Made by a program: the position numbers and the translations under genes | Part shown: piece by piece, positions 35,492 to 44,887 of the stretch | Layout: each line of letters starts with the position of its first letter | How positions within the stretch are numbered: position 1 is the stretch's first letter | NCBI GenBank assembly: GCA_947478865.1 | Contig: CANJXF010000020.1 | Location: 1-64,000, forward strand | Origin: Verrucomicrobiales bacterium | GTDB taxonomy: Bacteria > Verrucomicrobiota > Verrucomicrobiia > Limisphaerales > CANJXF01 | Direction: 5' to 3' | DNA length: 64,000 nucleotides | The notes under the pieces: generated by a model | Seen by the model: only the letters and a program-made list of their open reading frames with translations | Told to the model about the DNA's origin: nothing | The model's database searches: none

Positions 35492-36682
35492 TTACAGATT
35501 CAGGATTGCTTTCGAGGCTCGCTCACTTGCTCCATGTTTTCCGAGCGACTCGATCACTTTGCCCAGTTTGGTTTTGATTTTATCGAGGCGCTCCGGGTGG
35601 TTCAGCAAATCGATTGCCGCACTTGAAATATCCTTCGCCGTCGCCTCGTGCTGGATGAATTCTGGAAAAATCATTTCATTCGCGAGCAGGTTGGGCATCG
35701 CGAGGAATCTCACCTGGATGATGCGTTTGCCAATCTGATACGTGCTCCACGACGTCTGGTAGATCGCGATGGTCGGCACGCCAAAGTAAGCGCATTCCAT
35801 CGTGACGGTTCCGGTGGAGGCAATGGCCAGAGTTGCGTTGGCCAGCGCCTCAGCCAATCCGCCGATCTGAACTTTTAAATTTGGCAACGGCGCAGATATC
35901 CCGTTCGCGAGTTGTTCTAATTTTTTATCCGGCAAAACCATTTTGAACTGCACGGTCTGTTCTGCTGAAATTGTCTGGGCTGCTTCCAGCATAATCGGCA
36001 AATGACGTTTCAGTTCCCCGACGCGGCTGCCTGGCAATAAAAGGATTGTAGGGATGCGTTCCGCCGCGTCCCTGACTCTTTCTTCAGGAACGGGGGAAGT
36101 TTTCAGGGGCGCAGTGGAATGGGTTCCTGCCGCGTGTCGATCTACAATTGGATGCCCGACGAATTCCACGCGCAGATTGGGAACACGCTTCGCATACCAA
36201 TCTTTTTCAAACGGAAAAATGCAGAGCAGCAAATCAATGTCTCGCGCCATCTTTTCGGCCCGACTGGGACGCGAGGCCCAGACCTGCGGCGAAACGAATT
36301 GAACGATTTTCGGGCTCCAACCACCGGCGGAGTTTTGGTGCTTGCGAATATATTCCCGAACGGCGTGAGCAAAACGACGGTTGAATCCAGAAAAATCGAC
36401 GCAAACAATCACGTCGGGTTTTCGCTCGACGGCGAGTTGCAGAAGCTGATTAAAAATCCGTCTGAAATGCGAATAGCTCTTGAGCACTTCGATGAGACCG
36501 ATGACCGAATGCGCGGTCATATCAACCGCAAGGTCAACGCCAGCCTCAGTCATTTTCGACCCACCTGCGCCGAAAAATTCCAGGGAAGATGGAGAAGCTG
36601 CGCGCAACGCCTTGACCAATTCCGCCGCCAGCATGTCGCCACTGGCTTCCCCGGCGATGAGCATGATGCGTTTTGGATTCAC
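35492..36682 (-). CDS. lpxB: Lipid-A-disaccharide synthase
   Basis: Joins UDP-diacylglucosamine and lipid X to the lipid A disaccharide on the cytoplasmic face of the inner membrane, 396 residues. GT19 motifs are clear: IAGEASGDMLAAELVKALR at the start, the conserved VCVDFSGFNRRFAH, FVSPQVWASRPSRAEKMARD, and LLPGSRVGELKRHLP. This shows the organism makes LPS. It is the last gene of a unit with the 109-residue protein and a Gfo/Idh dehydrogenase. Confidence 0.95.
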   Translation of the reverse strand: MNPKRIMLIAGEASGDMLAAELVKALRAASPSSLEFFGAGGSKMTEAGVDLAVDMTAHSVIGLIEVLKSYSHFRRIFNQLLQLAVERKPDVIVCVDFSGFNRRFAHAVREYIRKHQNSAGGWSPKIVQFVSPQVWASRPSRAEKMARDIDLLLCIFPFEKDWYAKRVPNLRVEFVGHPIVDRHAAGTHSTAPLKTSPVPEERVRDAAERIPTILLLPGSRVGELKRHLPIMLEAAQTISAEQTVQFKMVLPDKKLEQLANGISAPLPNLKVQIGGLAEALANATLAIASTGTVTMECAYFGVPTIAIYQTSWSTYQIGKRIIQVRFLAMPNLLANEMIFPEFIQHEATAKDISSAAIDLLNHPERLDKIKTKLGKVIESLGKHGASERASKAILNL

Positions 36683-36705
36683 AATTTATACAATCGATGT
36701 GGAGA

Positions 36706-37035
36706 TCAAGGGGAGATAATTTGCTGTTTTTGTTTCAGTAATCGAACTCCGAAATAGCTCTGCGGTAGTTTGCTTTCTACTGCCGACTTATTTCCCTCGC
36801 CGTCGATATAAAGGAGAGTGGGGAAATCCTTATGTTGATCTTCGCGCCATGCTTCATCGAATTTATTGTAGTTCGAGCGAAGCGATAGACGAATTCCGCT
36901 TGGCAGCTTTGTTTCGTAATAAACACCTAAATACAGGGAGTCATGAGGTTCCATTTTAACTCCGAGAATATCTTCCATAATATCTTTCGCTTCGTCTATA
37001 TCCGGGAGCAATAAACCATAAATATCCTGTTGCAT
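36706..37035 (-). CDS. Unknown 109-residue protein between gfo/idh and lpxB
   Basis: No family recognised. No signal peptide or membrane segment; mixed alpha/beta with a predicted amphipathic start (LLLPDIDEAKDIMEDILGV) and several Tyr/Asp-rich strands. Its ATG (37035) directly follows the stop of the dehydrogenase gene and lpxB begins 23 bases after it, so it is part of that operon. Base composition is more AT-rich than its neighbours, which may mean recent insertion. Small immunity-like proteins have a similar look, but this is only an impression. Confidence 0.7.
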   Translation of the reverse strand: MQQDIYGLLLPDIDEAKDIMEDILGVKMEPHDSLYLGVYYETKLPSGIRLSLRSNYNKFDEAWREDQHKDFPTLLYIDGEGNKSAVESKLPQSYFGVRLLKQKQQIISP

Positions 37036-38076
37036 TTAATTACCGCCTCTCTGCGTCTCTGCGGCTGAATTGATCTGCCTCGTAATTTCAAACGCCAAAT
37101 CGAGCGCGCGTTTGGCAGATTCACCGCTGACTTTGGGAGTTTGCTGGGCCTGGACGCATTCGACAAAATGTTGCAGTTCCAGTTTCAGCGGCTCGTCTTT
37201 CTCGATCGGCACCGGCTCCCGCACGATTCGTTTGCCGCCAAATTCGCTGACGATGGTGGAATCCTTTGCCGCCAAGAGCTTTCTCAGCAGGGACGATTCC
37301 TCTTCGCCGTCGCGGGCAATGCGATAAATGAAACCTTCCTGGGCGCGGTAATCGAGCGAAACGTAACTGGTCATCGCGCCGCCGCTGAACACGCGGATTT
37401 TTCTCATGCGCTCCGGGCTGACGCGGCTGGCGGTGAGGTTGGCGACGCATCCGTTGGCGAAACGGATTCGCGCATTGGCGATGTCTTCAGATTTGCTGAG
37501 CACGGGAATTCCAACGGCATCGACGCTCGTAACCGGCGATTTCACGAACGCGAGCACGACATCCAGATCGTGAATCATCAGATCAAGGACGACGCCAATA
37601 TCCGTCGAGCGGGCAGGGAAGGGCGAGAGGCGGTGCGTCTCGATGAAGCGCGGTTCGGTCGCGACGGTTTCGAGATATTTGAAAACGGGATTGAATCGTT
37701 CAATGTGGCCGACTTGCAGGATGCATCGGTTTTGTTGCGCCAGTTGAATCAACTCCGCCGCTTGCGCGGAATCGTCGGTCATCGGCTTTTCGACGAGCAG
37801 ATGTTTCCCTTGCTGAAGGAGGGTTTTAGCGAGATCGAAATGCGTTGTGGTGGGCGTGACAATGTTCAGCGCCTCACAGGCTCCCGCAATTTCTTGAACG
37901 GAGCGGAAGGCGCGCACCTGGAATTTATCCGCAAACTTTTTCGCGGCCTCCGGCGCCACATCGTAAACGCCAACGAATTCAATTTTTTTGGCGGCAGCCA
38001 GTTCGGCATAAACCCGCGCATGCTCTTTTCCCAGCGAACCGGTTCCGAGGACGCCAACTTTCAACAGCAATGACAT
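37036..38076 (-). CDS. Gfo/Idh/MocA oxidoreductase, possibly GnnA-like
   Basis: NAD(P)-dependent dehydrogenase of 346 residues from the ATG at 38076 (MSLLLKVGVLGTGSLGKEHA); an upstream frame to 38208 reads as non-protein. Rossmann GTGSLG at 11-16, EKP at 96-98, and GHIERFNP at 123-130. Members with GHIERFNP encoded beside lpx genes include UDP-GlcNAc 3-dehydrogenases of the GnnA type, which prepare 2,3-diamino sugars for lipid A. The lpxB two genes downstream supports that idea. No GnnB aminotransferase is in the window, so the substrate is unproven. Confidence 0.85.
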   Translation of the reverse strand: MSLLLKVGVLGTGSLGKEHARVYAELAAAKKIEFVGVYDVAPEAAKKFADKFQVRAFRSVQEIAGACEALNIVTPTTTHFDLAKTLLQQGKHLLVEKPMTDDSAQAAELIQLAQQNRCILQVGHIERFNPVFKYLETVATEPRFIETHRLSPFPARSTDIGVVLDLMIHDLDVVLAFVKSPVTSVDAVGIPVLSKSEDIANARIRFANGCVANLTASRVSPERMRKIRVFSGGAMTSYVSLDYRAQEGFIYRIARDGEEESSLLRKLLAAKDSTIVSEFGGKRIVREPVPIEKDEPLKLELQHFVECVQAQQTPKVSGESAKRALDLAFEITRQINSAAETQRGGN

Positions 38077-38232
38077 GGCGTTTGTATAAAGTCCAAGGTC
38101 CAAAGTCAAAAGGCCAAAGTTCTCGGATGCGGATATGGATTTCAAGCGATCACCCTCGTGTTCACACCGCCGGAGGCAGGCGCTTCCCAAAAGCACGCTT
38201 GAATGCACCCTGCATTCGCCTAGATTCGCTGC

Positions 38233-38907
38233 GTGGAAATTTTTAGCTACATCCTGACTGCTCTCGCCGCTTATTTGCTTGGCTCGATCCCAACCGGTTA
38301 TCTGGTGGCAAAGGCGAAGGGGGTGGACATCCGCAGCGTGGGCAGCGGAAATATTGGTGCGACCAACGTGTTTCGGATTCTTGGCAAACAGGCGGGGATT
38401 TTCGTTTTGCTCGTTGATGCCTTGAAAGGGTGGGTTGCGGTTGTTGCCATTGTAAACTTTTATCCAGCTCTCCGGGACGCTTTGCCGAGCTTATTCAGTT
38501 CAGCAGAAGGCACGGCGGGGCAGGTCCGTGAATATCTCGGCATTATCGCCGGCGTCTCCGCAATTCTCGGGCACAATTACACCTGTTTTTTGAGGTTCAA
38601 GGGTGGAAAAGGAATCGCCACAACGGCTGGGGTTCTGGTCGCGCTCGTTCCAATGGCTTTGCTCATTGTGCTCGGTGTTTGGATCCTAACCTTTGCTGTG
38701 AGCCGATACGTTTCGCTCGCTTCAATCACCGCGGCCTTTTGTCTTCCATTCGGAGTATGGGCTTTAAATGGAAGCCGGTTGATGCTCCTTGTTACGTCAC
38801 TTCTGGCTCTGCTCGCGATCTACAAGCATAAGGCCAACATTCAGCGTTTGCTGAACGGAACGGAAAATCGAATTGGCAAAAAGAAAAAGACTGAGGTGGC
38901 GAAATGA
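38233..38907 (+). CDS. plsY: Acyl-phosphate:glycerol-3-phosphate acyltransferase PlsY
   Basis: Membrane enzyme making lysophosphatidate, 224 residues, start GTG 38233. Motifs are complete: GSIPTGYLVAK and GSGNIGATNVFR (about 17-48), GHNYTCFLRFKGGKGIATT, and the last hydrophobic segments (LMLLVTSLLALLAIYKHKAN). About seven membrane stretches fit the family. It overlaps gpsA by four bases (ATGA), a functional pairing in phospholipid synthesis. Confidence 0.95.
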   Translation: MEIFSYILTALAAYLLGSIPTGYLVAKAKGVDIRSVGSGNIGATNVFRILGKQAGIFVLLVDALKGWVAVVAIVNFYPALRDALPSLFSSAEGTAGQVREYLGIIAGVSAILGHNYTCFLRFKGGKGIATTAGVLVALVPMALLIVLGVWILTFAVSRYVSLASITAAFCLPFGVWALNGSRLMLLVTSLLALLAIYKHKANIQRLLNGTENRIGKKKKTEVAK

Positions 38908-39884
38908 AAATTACCGTGCTTGGGGCGGGCGCATGGGGAACAGCCCTGGCCAATTTGCTGGCGCAAAATTCGCATTCAGTGACGATCTGGGGACACGACG
39001 CCGCGCATCTCGATGAAGTATGTCGCTTGCGACGGAACGAGCGTTATCTGCCGGGAATTGAACTTTCGCCCGAGCTGAATTGCCTACCTGATTTGCCCCA
39101 CGCGATCAGCGGGAGCGAATGTGTCGTGATCGCCGTGCCATCGAGATTTTTTCGCGAAGTCACCGTCCAGGCGGCGGACTTCAGTGGAATTGCGGTCAGC
39201 GTGACCAAAGGGATTGAGTTTGAAACCGGTTTGACCATGTCTGGCATTTTGAAAAGCACCATGCCGGGAGCGTCGCGTTCTGCGCTTTCGGGCCCGACAC
39301 TTGCCCTCGAGGTGGCGCGAAACATTCCGGCCGCGATTGTTGCCGCAAATCTTGACGCTCGAGTGGCGGAGATCGTGCAGAATCTTTTTCTGCGACCCAC
39401 GTTTCGCGTTTACACCAGCACCGACTTGCTAGGGGTGGAATTGGGTGGCTCGTTGAAAAACGTGATCGCGATTGCTGCAGGCATGTCGGACGGCCTCGGG
39501 TTTGGCGACAATACCAAGGCCGCACTCATTACTCGCGCGATTGTAGAGATGCGGCGGCTTGGTGTGGCTTGCGGTGCGAATGCGGAAACTTTTTCTGGAT
39601 TAAGCGGCCTCGGCGATTTGGCGGTGACTTGCTTTTCCAAACTCAGCCGCAACCGCGGATTTGGCGAGCGGCTTGGACGGGGTGAATCGGTGGAGAAAAT
39701 CTTGGCGAGCACCACGAGTGTCGCTGAAGGTTATCCGACCGCGCGTTCGGCTTTTCAACTTGCCAAGAAGATGAATGTCGAAACGCCGATCATTGATGAA
39801 GTTTACGCGATGCTTTACGAGGGAAAGGCAATTCGGCAAGCCGTTCAGGACTTGATGACGCGCGATACGAAGCCGGAAGTTTGA
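38904..39884 (+). CDS. gpsA: Glycerol-3-phosphate dehydrogenase [NAD(P)+]
   Basis: Makes sn-glycerol-3-phosphate from DHAP, the substrate of PlsY, 326 residues. Rossmann motif GAGAWGTALA at 7-16, the substrate loop SVTKGIEFETGLTMS, catalytic Lys region (GVELGGSLKNVIAIAAG), and SGLGDLAVTCFSKLSRNRGF. Normal length. It is coupled with plsY by the ATGA overlap. Confidence 0.96.
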   Translation: MKITVLGAGAWGTALANLLAQNSHSVTIWGHDAAHLDEVCRLRRNERYLPGIELSPELNCLPDLPHAISGSECVVIAVPSRFFREVTVQAADFSGIAVSVTKGIEFETGLTMSGILKSTMPGASRSALSGPTLALEVARNIPAAIVAANLDARVAEIVQNLFLRPTFRVYTSTDLLGVELGGSLKNVIAIAAGMSDGLGFGDNTKAALITRAIVEMRRLGVACGANAETFSGLSGLGDLAVTCFSKLSRNRGFGERLGRGESVEKILASTTSVAEGYPTARSAFQLAKKMNVETPIIDEVYAMLYEGKAIRQAVQDLMTRDTKPEV

Positions 39885-39893
39885 CGAAAGCCT

Positions 39894-40502
39894 TTAACCC
39901 TTCAGCTCGGCTTTAAATGCGTCCATCAACTCGCTGTATTCTTCAAACGCTTTAAACTGCGGGAACTGCTGCTTGATATTCTCCGGCGCGTGAAAGAGAA
40001 AACCGACATTCGCTTCAATCAACATCGCTGTGTCGTTGAAAGAATCTCCCGCCGAAAGAACGTTGTAATTCAACAGCTTCAAAGCAGCGACCGCTTTTTG
40101 CTTTTGTTCCGGCGTGCGGATTTTGTAATCAACGACGCGGTCGTTTTCGACGACTAATTTATGACAGAGCAGCGTCGGCCAACCGAGTTGTTGCATGAGA
40201 GGTTTCGCAAACTCCTCGAAGGTGTCCGATAAAATAATCACCTGGGTGATCGTGCGAAGCTCATCGAGAAAATCTTTCGCCCCTTCCAGCGGGCGAAGCG
40301 TGCCGATGACCTCCTGGATGTCCGAAAGTTTTAAGTTATTCTCTGCGAGGATTTTCAGCCGCCCTTTCATGAGCACATCGTAATCGGGTTCATCGCGAGT
40401 CGTGCGGCGCAAAGCCGCGATGCCGGTTTTCTCGGCGACGGCGATCCAAATCTCAGGAACCAACACGCCTTCCAGATCCAAAGTGACAATTGACTGTTTC
40501 AC
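39894..40502 (-). CDS. thrH: ThrH-like HAD phosphatase (phosphoserine/homoserine)
   Basis: 202 residues from GTG 40502; the longer upstream frame runs into rsmI antisense and is not coding. HAD motif I is SIVTLDLEGVLVPE with Asp9 and Glu11, motif II VIILSDTFEEF, motif IV SAGDSFNDTAML. This closely fits ThrH of Pseudomonas, a phosphoserine phosphatase that can pass phosphate to homoserine. The divergent start of rsmI lies 85 bases away. Role in serine synthesis is likely. Confidence 0.88.
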   Translation of the reverse strand: MKQSIVTLDLEGVLVPEIWIAVAEKTGIAALRRTTRDEPDYDVLMKGRLKILAENNLKLSDIQEVIGTLRPLEGAKDFLDELRTITQVIILSDTFEEFAKPLMQQLGWPTLLCHKLVVENDRVVDYKIRTPEQKQKAVAALKLLNYNVLSAGDSFNDTAMLIEANVGFLFHAPENIKQQFPQFKAFEEYSELMDAFKAELKG

Positions 40503-40586
40503 GGCGCGGATAATTTCACATTCGAAAAAATTGTCTAGCGAATCAACATCTTGAAACGCCGATTGGTTTCCCGTTAAGTGAAGCCC

Positions 40587-41291
40587 ATGGAACAAACGCT
40601 GCCGCCACTCACGCCCGGAACTCTCTATCTGGTGGCCACGCCGATTGGGAATTTGGAAGACATCACGTTGCGCGCACTCCGGGTTTTGAAGGAATGCGAT
40701 GTGGTTGCCGCGGAGGACACGAGGCATTCAGGGCAATTGCTCAAACATTTTGGCATTACAAAACCGTTGCTCAGCTATTTTCAATTCAACGAGACCAAAC
40801 GCAGCGAGGAAATCATCGAGCGGCTCCGGCGCGGCGAGAAGGTTGCACTCGTCACTGATGCGGGCAGTCCTGGGATTAGCGACCCGGGCGAGCGAGTTGT
40901 CAAAGCAGCGATCCAGGCGGGATTGCGCGTCGAAGCAATTCCCGGAGCGTGCGCCTTGATTGCCGGTTTGACGGCGAGCGGATTGCCGACGGACGAATTT
41001 CATTTCATCGGATTTCTTCCGCACAAATCCGGGCAGCGGCGCAAGCAATTGGAAAACCTTAAAGCATTCGACGGCACGCTGATTCTTTATGAGTCGCCTT
41101 ATCGCATCGAAAAACTTTTGCTGGAATTGAGCGAGGTTTTTCCCGAGCGCCACGTGGTGATGGCGCGCGAGTTGACCAAAAAGTTTGAAGAGTTCTTGCG
41201 CGGAACCCCTCGCGAGTTGCTGGAGATTCTGAAAAAGCGCTCACTCAAAGGAGAGTTTGTCGTGCTAATCGCGGGTGCGCCGTTGGCGTGA
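40587..41291 (+). CDS. rsmI: 16S rRNA (cytidine-1402-2'-O)-methyltransferase RsmI
   Basis: Methylates the 2'-O of C1402 in 16S rRNA with S-adenosylmethionine, 234 residues from ATG 40587; a GTG at 40578 adds three residues. TP-methylase motifs: LYLVATPIGNLEDITLRALR, VVAAEDTRHSGQLL, VTDAGSPGISDPGERVV, AIPGACALIAGLTASGLP, YESPYRIEKLL. Ends normally with LKGEFVVLIAGAP. Confidence 0.95.
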   Translation: MEQTLPPLTPGTLYLVATPIGNLEDITLRALRVLKECDVVAAEDTRHSGQLLKHFGITKPLLSYFQFNETKRSEEIIERLRRGEKVALVTDAGSPGISDPGERVVKAAIQAGLRVEAIPGACALIAGLTASGLPTDEFHFIGFLPHKSGQRRKQLENLKAFDGTLILYESPYRIEKLLLELSEVFPERHVVMARELTKKFEEFLRGTPRELLEILKKRSLKGEFVVLIAGAPLA

Positions 41292-41305
41292 CCCGGCGTT
41301 TGCGT

Positions 41306-42454
41306 TTATTCGACAGGGCTCAAAACCACTTGGCCCGCCTCGCCATTCCGGTTTACGAAATATCCGCCGCCAATATTTTGTTTTTGTAGAATTGCGCCGC
41401 GGAAAATGACGGTGCGATTGTTGGATTCCAAAAAACTTCCGCTGAAAAGACCCGTGGTGCGGTTGACAGACAAAGCATCGCCCTCCAGTCGTGGCGAGAA
41501 AATAGACTTATTTGCCGACGTCAACGTTAGGTCGCGTGCCATCGAAGTTTCCAGGCCGCCACCGCTCATCGATAAATGTAAGTTGTTAGTGGAGGAGTTC
41601 ATTTCAATTACTGACCCGGCTGGAGCGGCGTAGCGGCTTCCCGCGACCGAAACGGTTCCGGAAAATTCAGGCACAAACGCCTGATTCGGTCCGGGTTGTT
41701 CCGGGCCAAGCCAGATGAGTTGTCCGGCGAAATCCGTCGCTGGGCTTTCTTCAAAAGCCAGCCAGCCGGATAAAATTCCACGCGTTTTTCCTCCCAAAGT
41801 CGTGAAGAATGGCCAGCGGTTGTTGACCGTCAGACTGGCGCTCCGGCTGAACGTCATTCCGTCAGGTGCTCTTCCCCTCGCCGAGATGCGCCCCACGCGA
41901 TTGATGGTGGCTGATCCATAGCCGTATCCGGGAGGAATGCCGGTGGCGCCCGAATCGGAAAAAAGGAACGTGTAATAACCCGCTTCAGGCGTCGGGTTGG
42001 AAGAGTTGGAGCCTGCCACGCGTTCCATCTCCACGGTGGAGCTGTGGGTCAGGTCGGTGATGATTCCGTGAATTTGGGTTGGCGCGGACCCGTTGTCCAA
42101 TTGGAGATCGATGATCCGGGCGATTGCGTAACGGGTGTCGGTGACCTCGGGTCCCTCGAAATGAAATGCCCCGTTTGCGTCAAAACGCCCGGTCTTCGCA
42201 TAAGAATGGTGGCCGATCTTGTTGACGCCCAAATTGAAACGAACCGTGAATGATCCTGAGCGGGCCAACGCGAGGGTGATGAATCCAAAGCTCTCATCAT
42301 TGTCGCTATCCGACTGCAACAATCCTTGAAAAACGGCCGGCTCAAAGGTTGTCTGTCCAAAAAGTTTGGGCATCTCGCCAAGGAGGCAGGTCAAGCCGCC
42401 GACCGCAATCATCCAGAAGCAAACGGCGGCTGAGCGAAATGAATTCATACGCAT
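41306..42454 (-). CDS. Secreted protein of unknown function
   Basis: 382 residues from ATG 42454 (or 380 from 42448). A signal peptide (about 5-34, ending near GQT) is followed by two similar beta-rich halves, each with a hydrophobic strand pattern (SFGFITLALARSGSFTVRF; YTFLFSDSGATGIPPGYGYG; GKTRGILSGWLAF; GGGYFVNRNGEAGQV). The GYYTFLF ... PPGYGYGSATIN pattern is familiar to me from C-terminal parts of large surface proteins in Verrucomicrobia; I cannot name the domain. Stop codon converges on rsmI. Confidence 0.8.
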   Translation of the reverse strand: MRMNSFRSAAVCFWMIAVGGLTCLLGEMPKLFGQTTFEPAVFQGLLQSDSDNDESFGFITLALARSGSFTVRFNLGVNKIGHHSYAKTGRFDANGAFHFEGPEVTDTRYAIARIIDLQLDNGSAPTQIHGIITDLTHSSTVEMERVAGSNSSNPTPEAGYYTFLFSDSGATGIPPGYGYGSATINRVGRISARGRAPDGMTFSRSASLTVNNRWPFFTTLGGKTRGILSGWLAFEESPATDFAGQLIWLGPEQPGPNQAFVPEFSGTVSVAGSRYAAPAGSVIEMNSSTNNLHLSMSGGGLETSMARDLTLTSANKSIFSPRLEGDALSVNRTTGLFSGSFLESNNRTVIFRGAILQKQNIGGGYFVNRNGEAGQVVLSPVE

Positions 42455-42599
42455 AACAGCATTCAGTTTGAAGGCGCGCGCGGCCAGGGACAATCAGGTG
42501 AAGGCGGGTCTAAACATTCAGATTTTCCAGCAGAACGACGGGGGAGCGTCACCCAATCGCAACGAGGCTGGCGCGATCCCGATTAAAAATTGTCGATTC

Positions 42600-42911
42600 C
42601 TACAACTCCGCGATGAACCAATCTTCGACTTTTTTTCGTGCCCAGGGAGTCTTGCGCAGGAACGTGAGGCTGGACTTGACGCTTGGATTGTTGAGGAAAC
42701 AGCGCACCGGAATATGGCGGCCCATCTCCGCCCATCCGTGTCGATCCGACAAAGTGCGCACAATTGTTTCGAGCGTGACGCCGTGCAGTGGGTCACGTGG
42801 ATGAACGCGTTCACTCTGGCTGTCAGCGGCTACTGGATGGATATCTGGCACCGCGGCGTCGGCTGGTATTTCTTCAGATTTCGGAGCTGGTTCGTCGGAA
42901 CGTGATTCCAT
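42600..42911 (-). CDS. VF530 (DUF2132) family protein
   Basis: 103 residues. A disordered N-terminal tail of about 38 residues precedes a complete VF530 domain ([55 protein letters not shown]). The family has a small helical fold and a proposed DNA-binding role. It lies 17 bases after the ABC-F gene on the same strand and is probably co-transcribed. Confidence 0.9.
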   Translation of the reverse strand: MESRSDEPAPKSEEIPADAAVPDIHPVAADSQSERVHPRDPLHGVTLETIVRTLSDRHGWAEMGRHIPVRCFLNNPSVKSSLTFLRKTPWARKKVEDWFIAEL

Positions 42912-42928
42912 AAGGCGTTGTTAAGAAA

Positions 42929-44539
42929 TTACGCGGCCGTGAGTGCGGCGCGGGCGTCATCCAGCGCGCCAGTTTTTTCCAGGAAATAATCGTATCCGCC
43001 CACATACGGCACGACCTGGCCAGCGTTGACGTGAAGAACCTTCGTCGCGAGCTTTCGGATAAAATGGACGTCGTGGGAAATGAAAACCAGCGTCCCTTCG
43101 TAACGTTCCAACGCGAGCGTCAGTGACTCCACGGTGTGGATGTCCAGATGTGTGGTTGGTTCGTCCATCAAGAGGAGATTCGGCGGATCCACCAAAAACT
43201 TGATGAGGTTGAGCCGGCTTTTTTCACCACCGCTGAGGACGGCGGTTAATTTGTAAATATCGTCTTTGCGAAACATGAACGAGCCGAGCACGCCTCGCGC
43301 CTCGTCCTCGCGCATGAGCGGTGCGCTGGCCAGAACTTCCTCGAGCACCGTGCGCTCAGGGTTGAGTGTGTCCGCGCGATGCTGGCTGAAGTAACCAATC
43401 TTCGCATTGTGCCCGAGATCACGTTCGCCTTCTTGGAAAGCGACCACCCCAGCCAATATTTTTAGCAACGTGGATTTGCCCGATCCGTTGGGTCCGACCA
43501 GCACTGTGCGTTCGCCGCGCTCCACCGTGAGGTCGAGTCCCTGATAAACTTTGTTCGATCCGTAAGCCATGTGAATTCCAACCAGCGAAACCGCTCGTTG
43601 TCCTCCGCGTGGCGGCTGCGGAATTTGAAATCGAAACGGCTTGCGCGGCGCGACCGGTTTTTCGATGAGTTCGAGTCGCTCGATTTGCTTGAGCTTGCTC
43701 ATGGCCTGCGATGCTTTTGAAGGCACGGCGCGAAAACGATCGGCGAACTCCTGGAGCGCTTGAATTTCTTTCTGCTGGTTCTTATGGGCGGCCAGTTGTT
43801 GCTCGTAACGTTTCTCCCGTTCTTCGAGGTAATCGGAGTAATTTCCGGTGTAAGCGATCAGCTTTCTTTCGGAAATTTCATGAACCTGGCCGACGACCTC
43901 ATCCATGAATTGGCGGTCGTGGGAAATCAAGAGCAGCGCGCCGGAATAATTCTTCAAATAATTTTGCAACCAAAGCAGTGAAAGCAAATCGAGATGGTTC
44001 GTCGGTTCGTCCAATAACAAGAGGTCCGGTTCCATCACGAGCAATCGGGCCAGCCGGGCGCGCATGATCCAGCCGCCGCTCATCTCCCGCGCTTTCCGGT
44101 CGAAGTCGGTGTCGCGGTAACCCAAACCGCGCAACATCTTCTTTGCTTTGGTTTCCACCTGCGGATCGTTTAGTGCCTCGTGCTTGGCGTGAGCCTCCAT
44201 ATATTCCGCCTCCGCTACTGCTCCCGCAGCTTCCAGTTCGTGCAGCCGCTTTTCCAAACGCGGCAGTTCATCCACGCGGCCGGTCGCGACATCCAAAACG
44301 GTTTCATCGCCCTGCGCTTCGCCTTCTTGCGGAAGATGGCCGACCATCGTCCATTCGTCGCGGGCGACGGTGCCTTCATCCGGCACTTTCTCTTTGAGAA
44401 TGATGGAGAAGAGCGTCGTTTTACCGGCGCCGTTCGGGCCAACGAGCGCGACGCGGTCGCCGTAATTCACCTGAAATGAGGCGTTTTCGAAAAGCGTTCG
44501 CCCCCCAAGGGACATTTTTAAATCGTTTATTGTAAGCAT
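42929..44539 (-). CDS. ABC-F family ATPase
   Basis: 536 residues, two ABC domains and no membrane part. Walker A motifs are GPNGAGKTT at 34-42 and GPNGSGKST in the second half; signatures are MSGGWIMRARLARLL and LSGGEKSRLNLIKFL; the linker (about 240-300) is charged and helical. ABC-F proteins act on the ribosome. The length and order fit the YbiT/Uup/EttA groups, and I would not choose between them. No arm-domain peculiarity is visible. Confidence 0.92.
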   Translation of the reverse strand: MLTINDLKMSLGGRTLFENASFQVNYGDRVALVGPNGAGKTTLFSIILKEKVPDEGTVARDEWTMVGHLPQEGEAQGDETVLDVATGRVDELPRLEKRLHELEAAGAVAEAEYMEAHAKHEALNDPQVETKAKKMLRGLGYRDTDFDRKAREMSGGWIMRARLARLLVMEPDLLLLDEPTNHLDLLSLLWLQNYLKNYSGALLLISHDRQFMDEVVGQVHEISERKLIAYTGNYSDYLEEREKRYEQQLAAHKNQQKEIQALQEFADRFRAVPSKASQAMSKLKQIERLELIEKPVAPRKPFRFQIPQPPRGGQRAVSLVGIHMAYGSNKVYQGLDLTVERGERTVLVGPNGSGKSTLLKILAGVVAFQEGERDLGHNAKIGYFSQHRADTLNPERTVLEEVLASAPLMREDEARGVLGSFMFRKDDIYKLTAVLSGGEKSRLNLIKFLVDPPNLLLMDEPTTHLDIHTVESLTLALERYEGTLVFISHDVHFIRKLATKVLHVNAGQVVPYVGGYDYFLEKTGALDDARAALTAA

Positions 44540-44887
44540 GAAAATGTGGTGATTGCCGATGTATTCCTGTCCCGAAACGGAGAAAGAGTTACTTTCGCTT
44601 TGCGGGATCGAGAATTGATTTTACCGGCAGCAACACGAGCCAGAGAGGGTAATCCAAGAGCACTCTCCGTCAATGGCCCATTTTGGAGGCGGGCTTGGAT
44701 GAATTCTGTTGGTCTCGTCACGTTCATCAATGGCAGGTGTCACTTGGATCGAATAGTCAACCCACTGCCCAGTCTTTGCTCGGAGCTTTTCACCACACGA
44801 GGCGAACTGAGTTTTCCCTTTACTGACAACTGCAGCCTGCTTTAGCTTCGGTTCACCCTGAGTCACCACACTACCAACACGCATTTC
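44540..44887. other. 350-base gap between ABC-F and MFS genes
   Basis: Divergent intergenic region. Short frames exist on both strands (44546-44845 plus and 44621-44962 minus), but they overlap each other, lack ribosome binding sites and show no family resemblance. Promoters for the ABC-F gene and the MFS operon must lie here. I could not identify them with confidence. Confidence 0.4.

Noticed and set aside
37141-38073. 310-codon plus-strand frame
   Set aside because: Antisense to the Gfo/Idh gene, which carries all expected motifs.
44546-44845. 99-codon plus-strand frame before the MFS gene
   Set aside because: No start signal or family; overlaps another open frame on the opposite strand.
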